In this document: one piece after another, positions 43,628-51,019 of the stretch
Numbering within the stretch: position 1 is the stretch's first letter
How the letters are laid out: each line of letters starts with the position of its first letter
From: Raineyella sp. W15-4
Lineage (GTDB): Bacteria > Actinomycetota > Actinomycetes > Propionibacteriales > Propionibacteriaceae
DNA: 64,000 nucleotides
Direction: 5' to 3'
NCBI RefSeq assembly: GCF_033170155.1
Contig: NZ_CP137079.1
Span: 3,596,001-3,660,000, forward strand
Notes under the pieces: generated by a model
The model's database searches: none
Told to the model about the DNA's origin: nothing
The model's input: only the letters and a program-made list of their open reading frames with translations
Made by a program: the position numbers and the translations under genes

Positions 43628-45283
43628 ATGGCAGACATGGTGGCCCACTACCGTCCGGGCGTGGCGTTCGACGAGATGGTGGACCCGCGCGGCGCCGTCC
43701 GGGAACCGTACGCCCTGCTGGCGGGCATGCTCGGTCGGATGGCGCCGGGCGATCTGAGGGCCATCGCGGAGACCCTGTCGAACAACTATCTGGCCGCCGG
43801 GGTCACGTTCGACGTCGGTGGGGTGGAGCGGCCGTTCCCGTTGGACGCCATCCCGCGGATCATCACCGCCGAGGACTGGGACATCGTCGATCGTGGCGTA
43901 CGCCAGCGGGTCCGAGCGCTGGAGGCGTTCCTCGACGACGCGTACAACGACCAGCGGGCGGTGTCCGACGGCGTGGTGCCGCGATCGCTGATCACCACCT
44001 CGAAGCACTTCCACCGGGTGCTGCACGGGATGAACCCGACGAACGGCGCCCGGGTACAGGTGGCCGGCATCGACCTGATCCGCACCCCGGCCGGGGACAT
44101 GCGGGTGCTGGAGGACAACGTCCGGGTGCCCTCCGGGGTGTCGTACGTGATGACGAACCGCACCGCGATGGCCTCGGTGATGCCCGAGATCATGGCCGAG
44201 CAGCGGGTCCGGCCGGTGAGCGACTACGCCCAGCACCTGCTGCGGGCGCTGCGGGCCGCCGCCCCGGACGGGATCGAGGACCCCACTGTCGTCGTGCTCA
44301 CCCCCGGCGTCTACAACTCCGCCTATTTCGAACACACCCTGTTGGCCCGGACGATGGGCGTCGAGCTGGTCGAGGGCTCCGATCTGGAGTGCCGGCGCGG
44401 CAAGGTCTACATGCGCACCACCCGCGGCCTGCAGCCGGTGCACGTGATCTACCGGCGGATGGACGACGACTTCATCGATCCGGTGCACTTCCGCCGCGAC
44501 TCGCTGCTCGGCGTGCCTGGCATCGTCAACGCGGTCCGCTCCGGCGGAGTGGCACTGTGCAACGCGCTGGGCAACGGCGTCGCCGACGACAAGCTGGTCT
44601 ACACCTACGTCCCGGCCCTGATCCGCTACTTCCTCGCCGAGGAGCCGGTGCTGAAGAACGTCGACACCTGGCGGCTGGCCGAGCCGGCCGCCCGCGAGGA
44701 GGTGATGGACCGGTTGGAGGAACTGGTCGTCAAACCGGTCGACGGGTCGGGCGGCAAGGGCATCGTGATCGGGCCGTTCGCCACCGGCGACGAGCTCACC
44801 GCCCTGCGCCGCCGGGTCGAAGCGGATCCGCGCGGCTGGATCGCCCAGCCGTTGGTCCAGCTGTCGACGGTGCCGACCTTCCTCGACGATGCGCTGGGGC
44901 CGCGCCACGTCGACCTGCGGCCGTTCGCGGTCAACGACGGCACCGATGTCTGGGTGCTGCCCGGCGGCCTGACCCGGGTGGCGCTGCCCGAGGGCGAGAT
45001 GATCGTCAACTCCTCCCAGGGGGGCGGCTCCAAGGACACCTGGGTGATCGCCGACTCGGCTCCCGCCCCCAGCGGGGTCACCGCCGAGGCCGAGCCGGTG
45101 CCCGCTCGGGAGCCGGCGCCCCATGCCGAGACCACCGAGCTCGCCGACCTGGCGGCGCTGCCGGTGCCGACCCAGCGCCCACCGGACCAGGTGCCGGCCC
45201 GGAAGACCCAGCAGGAACAGCAACAGCAGCAAGCCGGCCGGGCGATGCCGGCCGAGGGTACCGAGGGGGTCGACCGATGCTGA
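43628..45283 (+). CDS. Circularly permuted ATP-grasp protein (CP_ATPgrasp_2)
   Basis: 551 residues. 'MRVLEDNVRVPSGVSYVMTN' and 'VYTYVPALIRYFL', 'VVKPVDGSGGKGIVIGP' (ATP-grasp glycine loop with Lys) and 'DLRPFAVNDG' are the landmarks of this family (older names DUF404/DUF407). It is expected to be an ATP-dependent peptide or amide ligase, but no substrate is known. Residues after about 480 are a low-complexity Pro/Gln/Ala tail. ATG 43628 is used, with a possible leaderless promoter AATAGGGT just upstream. First of three coupled genes. Confidence 0.88.
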   Translation: MADMVAHYRPGVAFDEMVDPRGAVREPYALLAGMLGRMAPGDLRAIAETLSNNYLAAGVTFDVGGVERPFPLDAIPRIITAEDWDIVDRGVRQRVRALEAFLDDAYNDQRAVSDGVVPRSLITTSKHFHRVLHGMNPTNGARVQVAGIDLIRTPAGDMRVLEDNVRVPSGVSYVMTNRTAMASVMPEIMAEQRVRPVSDYAQHLLRALRAAAPDGIEDPTVVVLTPGVYNSAYFEHTLLARTMGVELVEGSDLECRRGKVYMRTTRGLQPVHVIYRRMDDDFIDPVHFRRDSLLGVPGIVNAVRSGGVALCNALGNGVADDKLVYTYVPALIRYFLAEEPVLKNVDTWRLAEPAAREEVMDRLEELVVKPVDGSGGKGIVIGPFATGDELTALRRRVEADPRGWIAQPLVQLSTVPTFLDDALGPRHVDLRPFAVNDGTDVWVLPGGLTRVALPEGEMIVNSSQGGGSKDTWVIADSAPAPSGVTAEAEPVPAREPAPHAETTELADLAALPVPTQRPPDQVPARKTQQEQQQQQAGRAMPAEGTEGVDRC

Positions 45284-46236
45284 GCCGGATCGCCGAATCG
45301 TTGTTCTGGATCGGCCGCTACGTCGAGCGGGCCGAGGACACCGCCCGGCTGCTCCAGGTGCAGCTGCGGCTGTTCGTCGAGGAGCCGTCGGTGCCGACGC
45401 ACACTGCCTGCAGCAACCTGCTCACCCTGCTCGGCGTGCCGGCCGCGACGTACGAACCGCTGCTGGCGGCGGCGGATCCCCGGGCCGCCCATGAAGCACT
45501 GGTCGGGCTACTGGCGTATGACCGCAGCCAGCCCTCCTCGATCGCCTACAGCTGGGAGCAGACCCGCGACAACGCCCGGCGCGCCCGGGAGGTGATCCCG
45601 TCGACGATCTGGGAGGTGGTCAACACCACCTGGCAGGCGCTGCCGCGGACCACACCACGGGCGATCCGGTCCCAGCACGGCTACCTGGACTGGGCCCGGG
45701 AGAGGTCCGCGCTGTTCTGCGGGCTGGCCCGCGGGTCGATGGTCCGCGATGAGGGCTGGCAGTTCCTCCAGCTGGGCCGCAGCCTGGAGCAGGCCGACAT
45801 GACCGCCCGGCTGGTCACCGCGACCACCTTCGCCCAGGGGGCCATCCCCTGGGCGGCCGCACTGCGCGGCTGCGACGCCCACGACGCGTTCCTGCGCACC
45901 TACCGCGGCTGGCACACCTCGACCCAGGCGCTGGAGTTCCTGGTGCAGGACGCTTCTTTCCCGCGCTCGGTGATGCACGGGTTGACCCGGGCCACCGATG
46001 CGCTGACCGGCGTCAGCGGGCCGTCACACGGGGTCGGGCTGCCCGGGGAGGCCCGCTACGAGCTCGGTCGGCTCACCGAGGAGCTGGCCTATCTGCCGAC
46101 CGAAGGGCTGGTGGACGACCTGACCGGCCGGATGGCTCAGGTGCAGCGAACCTGCCAGCGGGTCACCACGGCGATCACCCAACGCTTCTTCGCCGCGGCC
46201 ACCGAAGTGGCCTGGACGACCGAGGAGACGCACTGA
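45277..46236 (+). CDS. Alpha-E domain protein (DUF403)
   Basis: 319 residues, mostly helical. 'LSRIAESLFWIGRYVERAED' is the nearly invariant N-terminus of alpha-E proteins, with 'GRSLEQADMTARL' further on. The family always accompanies the ATP-grasp and transglutaminase genes and has no known activity. It overlaps the ATP-grasp gene by 7 bp and ends 1 bp before the next start. Confidence 0.9.
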   Translation: MLSRIAESLFWIGRYVERAEDTARLLQVQLRLFVEEPSVPTHTACSNLLTLLGVPAATYEPLLAAADPRAAHEALVGLLAYDRSQPSSIAYSWEQTRDNARRAREVIPSTIWEVVNTTWQALPRTTPRAIRSQHGYLDWARERSALFCGLARGSMVRDEGWQFLQLGRSLEQADMTARLVTATTFAQGAIPWAAALRGCDAHDAFLRTYRGWHTSTQALEFLVQDASFPRSVMHGLTRATDALTGVSGPSHGVGLPGEARYELGRLTEELAYLPTEGLVDDLTGRMAQVQRTCQRVTTAITQRFFAAATEVAWTTEETH

Positions 46237-46237
46237 G

Positions 46238-47095
46238 ATGAGACTGAGCATCGACCACGTCACCGGGTTCCGCTACGCGTCCCCGGTCCGTGCCTCCTAC
46301 AACGAGGCGCGGATGACCCCGATCTCCACCCCGTCCCAGGTGGTGTGGACCTCCCGACTCACCATCACCCCGCCCGCCTGGCGCACCAGCTACACCGACT
46401 ACTGGGGCACTCCGGTCACCTGCTTCGAGGTGCACGAGCCGCACGACCGGCTCGAGATCGAGTCCCGGGCCCTGGTGGAGACCCGCCCGGTCCACGACGA
46501 CTGGGACGTCGAGCGCCGGGTGCCGGCCGACGACCTCGGCTGGGCCGACCTGCACGGCACCGCGGTGCTGGACGAGCTGAGCGAGTACCTGCTGACCACC
46601 GAACGGACCGCCCCGCACGAGGAACTTGCCGAGCTCGCCGCCGGGCTCACCGACCGGCCGCCCCGGCTCGCCGCACTGGACGTCTGTGCCCTGGTGCACG
46701 ACCGGATGGCGTACGAAGTGGGTGCCACCGGGGTGACCTCGACCGCCGCCGAGGCCTGGGTCGGCGGCCGCGGCGTCTGCCAGGACTTCAGTCACGTCAC
46801 CTGCGGGGCACTGCGGTGGCTCGGCATCCCCGCCCGGTACGTGTCCGGCTACCTGCACCCGTCCGGCCCGGACGCGGTCCGCGGCGACACCGTCGAGGGC
46901 GAGTCGCACTCCTGGGTGGAGTTCTGGTGCGGGTCGTGGCAGACGTACGACCCGACCGCGATGCGCCTGGTCGACGAGTCGTACGTCCGGATCGGGCACG
47001 GCCGCGACTACTCCGACGTGTCACCACTACGGGGGACGTACGCCGGCGGGGACTCGAAAATGTTCGTCAAGGTGACGATTACAGCGCTTTCGTGA
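46238..47095 (+). CDS. Transglutaminase-like cysteine peptidase-fold protein
   Basis: 285 residues. An N-terminal beta domain ('LSIDHVTGFRYASPVRASYN') is followed by the transglutaminase core with Cys in 'GVCQDFSH', His in 'ESHSWVEFW' and Asp in 'YDPTAMRL'. With its two upstream neighbours it forms the conserved trio proposed to make or process a peptide conjugate. Substrate unknown. Confidence 0.9.
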   Translation: MRLSIDHVTGFRYASPVRASYNEARMTPISTPSQVVWTSRLTITPPAWRTSYTDYWGTPVTCFEVHEPHDRLEIESRALVETRPVHDDWDVERRVPADDLGWADLHGTAVLDELSEYLLTTERTAPHEELAELAAGLTDRPPRLAALDVCALVHDRMAYEVGATGVTSTAAEAWVGGRGVCQDFSHVTCGALRWLGIPARYVSGYLHPSGPDAVRGDTVEGESHSWVEFWCGSWQTYDPTAMRLVDESYVRIGHGRDYSDVSPLRGTYAGGDSKMFVKVTITALS

Positions 47096-47119
47096 CCCCC
47101 GCCCACTAGGGTTACTGGC

Positions 47120-47818
47120 ATGAACCAGCCGCCGACCGCATGGAGCCCGCCGTTGACGGGTGCACCCGTGGATCCACCGGTCCAGGCCCCGCCGGTCGTC
47201 CACGCGGTCCAGAACCCTCTCCTCCAGGGCTCGGCCCCCGCCCCCGGCTACCCGCACCCCGTCCGCACCGGCGCCCCCGTGCCGAGCACCCCCGGATCGG
47301 GCATCTCGACCCCGCAGGCGAGCCCGGGACCGCAGCATGCGGCGCCGCCCTCGCAGCCGGCCCGCCCGGGGCAGCCCGCCCAACCCAACCCGACCAGCGT
47401 CGAGGCGCCCGCCCCGACGCCGCCCGGCCGGGTCGACCACGGCCTGCCGGTCACCACGACCGATTCGATGCCCGGACGCACCATCACCGCGGTGATCGGC
47501 GACGTGATGGGCGTGGTCTCCCGGTCCCGCGAGCTGGGCGGCAATCGGGAGATCCAGTCGCGGACGATGCTCACCGAACGCCAGCAGTCCGTCACCCGGA
47601 TGGTCCGGATGGCGCTCGGCGCCCACGCCGACGCCGTGGTCGGGATGCGCTTCGACACCTGCCAGGTCAGCGCCGAGGTGATCGAGGTCGTCGCGTACGG
47701 CACCGCGGTCCGGCTCGCCGAGGCGCCCGGGTTCAGCGTCCCCGGGATCGACCTGCCCCGGCCGTCCCCGGCCACCGGGGGCAGCGCCACCCATCCGCCG
47801 ACGCCGACCGCCGGCTGA
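47120..47818 (+). CDS. YbjQ/UPF0145 (DUF74) domain protein with Pro-rich N-terminus
   Basis: 232 residues. Residues 1-105 are Pro/Ala/Gly-rich and likely disordered. Residues about 108-205 are the YbjQ domain ('VTTTDSMPGRTITAVIGDV', 'GVVSRSRELGG', 'GADAVVGMRFDT' region), which forms a pentameric barrel in known members, labelled heavy-metal-binding without firm evidence. It starts 24 bp after the transglutaminase gene and may be in the same operon. Confidence 0.82.
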   Translation: MNQPPTAWSPPLTGAPVDPPVQAPPVVHAVQNPLLQGSAPAPGYPHPVRTGAPVPSTPGSGISTPQASPGPQHAAPPSQPARPGQPAQPNPTSVEAPAPTPPGRVDHGLPVTTTDSMPGRTITAVIGDVMGVVSRSRELGGNREIQSRTMLTERQQSVTRMVRMALGAHADAVVGMRFDTCQVSAEVIEVVAYGTAVRLAEAPGFSVPGIDLPRPSPATGGSATHPPTPTAG

Positions 47819-47837
47819 CCTGGGCCACCTGCACCGG

Positions 47838-47857
47838 CCGCCGGCAGCTACCGGCGG
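47838..47857. terminator. Hairpin between the convergent YbjQ and HAD genes
   Basis: CCGCCGG (47838-47844) and CCGGCGG (47851-47857) form a perfect 7-bp stem with a 6-nt loop covering the HAD stop codon. No U-tract is seen. Confidence 0.45.
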
Positions 47858-48492
47858 GTGACCTGCACCCGCCCACCGTCGAGGCGGAGCCCGACGTGGC
47901 TCAGGTCGGGCACCACGACGTCGGCCAGCGGGGCGAGTTGCTCGGCGGTGTGCGTCGTGGTGACCGCCACCGTCGCCATCCCGGCCGCCCGCGCCGCGCG
48001 CAACCCGTTGGGGGCGTCCTCGGCGACCAGGCAGGCAGCGGGTGCAGCCGCCAGACCGGCCGCGGCGGCCAGGAAGATCTGCGGATCCGGCTTGGCCCGG
48101 ACCACGTCGCTGGCGGTGACCAGCACCGCCGGTGTCGGCAGTCCGGCGGCCGCCAGCCGGGCGTACGCCATCTCCCGGGTCGCCGAGGTGGCGACCGCAC
48201 CCCGGGGACCGGCCGCCCGCAGCGCCTCGGCCGCTCCGGGGAGGGCCACCACGCCGTCCTGGTCGGTCAGCTCGTGCTCGGTGATCCAGGACATCGCCTC
48301 GGCATGATGCTCCGCCGGGACCAGCGCGTCGATGATCGCCCGGGTGGAGCGCCCGAACCAGTGCGACAGGTCACCCACGGTCACCCCGAACCGCGCCGCG
48401 AACTCCGTCCACACCCGCACGATCGCCGGCAGCGAGTCCACCAGCGTCGAGTCCATGTCGAAGATGACCCCGTCGAACGTACGTCCCGTCAT
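47848..48492 (-). CDS. HAD-IA phosphatase (beta-phosphoglucomutase/Gph-like)
   Basis: 214 residues from ATG 48492, with GGAGGAGGGG just upstream; in-frame codons further upstream are low-complexity and rejected. 'GVIFDMDSTLVDS' is motif I, 'ATSATRE' motif II, 'RAKPDPQIFL' motif III and 'VAEDAPNGLRAARAAGM' motif IV. The cap is helical. Candidate substrates are small sugar phosphates or phosphoglycolate. Confidence 0.9.
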   Translation of the reverse strand: MTGRTFDGVIFDMDSTLVDSLPAIVRVWTEFAARFGVTVGDLSHWFGRSTRAIIDALVPAEHHAEAMSWITEHELTDQDGVVALPGAAEALRAAGPRGAVATSATREMAYARLAAAGLPTPAVLVTASDVVRAKPDPQIFLAAAAGLAAAPAACLVAEDAPNGLRAARAAGMATVAVTTTHTAEQLAPLADVVVPDLSHVGLRLDGGRVQVTRR

Positions 48493-48589
48493 CGCCCCTC
48501 CTCCGCGTCGCACCGGTCCTGCCCCCAACCTAGCCGCCACCACGATCCGGGTTCGGCCCGACCCCGGCGGCACCCCACCCCCGCCTTGA

Positions 48590-48607
48590 TGAGTGAATAC
48601 TCACTCA
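48590..48607. promoter_or_regulatory. Probable TetR operator
   Basis: TGAGTGA-ATAC-TCACTCA, a perfect 18-bp palindrome, 13 bp before the TetR GTG. A TATGCT hexamer (48609-48614) follows it directly and lies 6 nt from the GTG, so the operator abuts the -10 of a probably leaderless transcript. The divergent HAD gene starts 98 bp away and could also be affected. Confidence 0.75.
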
Positions 48608-48620
48608 CTATGCTCATGGG

Positions 48621-49277
48621 GTGACCAGAGCACGACGACTGCCGCCGGAGGACCGGCGCGACGCGATCATCGCCGCGACCGGGCCGCTGCTCGCCGAGGC
48701 AGGGCCCAATGTGTCGACCCGCCAGATCGCCGCGGCCTGCGGCATCGCCGAGGGTACGCTGTTCCGGGTCTTCCCGACCAAGCGGGATCTGCTCGAGGCG
48801 ACCCTCCGGGCCTCGCTCGACCCCACTGCCGACGTCGATCGGCTCCGGGCCATCGATCGGGCGCAGCCGCTGGAGACCAGGCTGCGGCAGGTGGTCGACA
48901 TCCTCGTGGCCCGGACCCGTCGGGTGAGCGGGCTGTTCGCGGCACTGCACCGCCCCGCCCGAGATGCCCGCTCGGCGCGGGACCCCCGCACCGACCGCGG
49001 CACCCACGCCGACCACGATCCCGCCGAGCACCACGCCCGGCACGGCCACCACCACGGCCCGCCCGACCTGCAGGACCGACAGCGGCTCACCACCGCCGTG
49101 GCCGATGTGCTGGCCCCGGACGCCGAACACCTCGACCTCGATCCGGCCGCCGCCGCCTCGTTCGTACGATCGGTGGTGACCGCCGCCACCCACCCCATCC
49201 TCGGCGACGACCAACTGACGGACCCCGGACTCCTCGCCCACCTGCTCCTGAAGGCACTCCAGAAGGACTTGATGTGA
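48621..49277 (+). CDS. TetR-family regulator with His-rich insert
   Basis: 218 residues. The N-terminal helix-turn-helix is standard ('STRQIAAACGIAEGTLFRVF', residues 32-51). Residues 129-145 contain eight His in 17 positions (H129, 132, 137, 138, 141, 143-145) in what should be the ligand-binding domain. This is unusual for TetR proteins and could bind a transition metal. The gene is coupled by GTGA to the ABC exporter and lies behind a perfect palindrome, so it very likely represses itself and the two ABC genes. Confidence 0.9.
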   Translation: MTRARRLPPEDRRDAIIAATGPLLAEAGPNVSTRQIAAACGIAEGTLFRVFPTKRDLLEATLRASLDPTADVDRLRAIDRAQPLETRLRQVVDILVARTRRVSGLFAALHRPARDARSARDPRTDRGTHADHDPAEHHARHGHHHGPPDLQDRQRLTTAVADVLAPDAEHLDLDPAAAASFVRSVVTAATHPILGDDQLTDPGLLAHLLLKALQKDLM

Positions 49278-51019
49278 AGCATCCCCTCAACCGGCTCCTG
49301 GTGCGTCACCTGAGCCCCTATTCCGGTCACCTGCTCGGTGTCGTCGCGCTGCAGTTCGCCGCGACGATCGCCTCCCTGTTCCTGCCCACCCTCAACGCCG
49401 CGATCATCGACGACGGCGTGGCCAAGGGCGACACCCCCTTCATCTGGAGCCACGGCGCCATCATGCTGGGGGTCAGCCTGGTCCAGGTGGTCTGCCAGAT
49501 CTCTGCGGTGCTGCTCGGCAGCATGGTGGCGATGCGGTTCGGCCGCGACACCCGGGCGGCGATCTTCTCCCGGGTGCTGTCCTTCTCCTCGCGGGAGGTC
49601 AACCGGTTCGGCGCACCGTCACTGATCACCCGCAACACCAACGACGTCCAGCAGGTCCAGATGCTGGTGCTGATGACCTGCATCATGATCCTCGGCGCCC
49701 CGATCACCATGGTCGGCGGCGTGGTGATGGCGCTGCGCAGCGACTGGCACATGTCCTGGCTGATCGTCGCCGCGGTGGTCGTACTGGGCGTCAGCATCGG
49801 TCTGCTGGTGAGCCGGATGGTCCCGCTCTTCCAGTCCATGCAGAAGCGGATCGACGTGCTCAACCGGGTGCTGCGCGAGCAGATCTCCGGCATCCGGGTG
49901 GTCCGGGCCTTCGTCCGGGAGCCGTACGAGGCGGAGCGGTTCGCCGCCGCGAACGGTGACCTCACCGGCACCGCGTTGGCCGTCGGGCGACTGATGGCCA
50001 GCATGTTCCCGGTGGTGATGCTGATCCTCAACGTGTCCAGCGTCGCCGTGCTGTGGTTCGGCGCCTACCAGATCGACGCCGGGCACATCCAGGTCGGTCA
50101 GCTGACGGCCTTCCTGCAGTACCTGATGCAGATCCTGATGAGCGGCATGATGGCCGTGATGATGATCGTCATGGTGCCCCGGGCCGCGGTCTGCGCGGAC
50201 CGGATCATGGAGGTCCTCGACACCGAGAGCAGCGTCGTCCCGCCGGCCGAGCCGGTCCGTACGGTGACGTCGCACGGCACCGTGGCGCTGACCGGGGTCG
50301 GCTTCACCTACCCCGGCGCGGACTCCCCGGTGCTGCAGGACATCAGCTTCACCATGGCGCCCGGTCGGACCACGGCGATCATCGGCTCCACCGGTTCGGG
50401 CAAGACCACCCTGGTCAGCCTGCTCCCGCGGCTGCACGACGCGACCGAGGGGACGGTCGAGGTGGACGGCGTCGACGTACGGCGGCTCGAACCGGAGCTG
50501 CTGTGGAGCCGGATCGGCCTGGTGCCGCAGAAGCCGTACCTGTTCACCGGGACGGTGGCCAGCAACCTGCGCTACGGCAACCCCGACGCCACCGACGCGG
50601 AGCTGTGGCACGCCCTCGAGGTGGCGCAGGCACGGGACTTCGTCGAGGCGATGCCCGGCGGTCTGGACGCGCCGATCGCCCAGGGCGGCACCAACGTCTC
50701 CGGTGGCCAGCGGCAGCGGCTCTCCATCGCCCGCGCCCTGGTCCGCCAGCCCGACCTCTACATCTTCGACGACTCGTTCTCGGCCCTGGACGTGGCCACC
50801 GACGCCCGGCTGCGGGCGGCGCTGGCCCGGGAGATCGCCGACGAGGCGGTGCTGATCGTCGGCCAGCGGGTGTCGACCATCGCCGGCGCCGACCAGATCC
50901 TGGTCCTCGAGGACGGCCGGATCGTCGGCCGCGGCACCCACCAGGAACTGCTCGCCGACAACCCCACCTACCGCGAGATCGTCGAGTCCCAGATGAGCGC
51001 CGAGGAGGCCGCAGCATGA
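49274..51019 (+). CDS. ABC exporter half-transporter with degenerate nucleotide site
   Basis: 581 residues: six transmembrane helices (about 1-310) and an ATPase domain with 'GSTGSGKTT' (Walker A), 'VSGGQRQRLS' (signature) and 'YIFDDSFSALD' (Walker B). The catalytic Glu after Walker B is Asp, and the switch His is Gln ('GQRVSTI'). This is the degenerate half of heterodimeric exporters such as TM287/288 or LmrCD. GTG start overlaps the TetR stop by 4 bp. Substrate unknown; drugs, lipids or peptides are possible. Confidence 0.93.
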   Translation: MKHPLNRLLVRHLSPYSGHLLGVVALQFAATIASLFLPTLNAAIIDDGVAKGDTPFIWSHGAIMLGVSLVQVVCQISAVLLGSMVAMRFGRDTRAAIFSRVLSFSSREVNRFGAPSLITRNTNDVQQVQMLVLMTCIMILGAPITMVGGVVMALRSDWHMSWLIVAAVVVLGVSIGLLVSRMVPLFQSMQKRIDVLNRVLREQISGIRVVRAFVREPYEAERFAAANGDLTGTALAVGRLMASMFPVVMLILNVSSVAVLWFGAYQIDAGHIQVGQLTAFLQYLMQILMSGMMAVMMIVMVPRAAVCADRIMEVLDTESSVVPPAEPVRTVTSHGTVALTGVGFTYPGADSPVLQDISFTMAPGRTTAIIGSTGSGKTTLVSLLPRLHDATEGTVEVDGVDVRRLEPELLWSRIGLVPQKPYLFTGTVASNLRYGNPDATDAELWHALEVAQARDFVEAMPGGLDAPIAQGGTNVSGGQRQRLSIARALVRQPDLYIFDDSFSALDVATDARLRAALAREIADEAVLIVGQRVSTIAGADQILVLEDGRIVGRGTHQELLADNPTYREIVESQMSAEEAAA

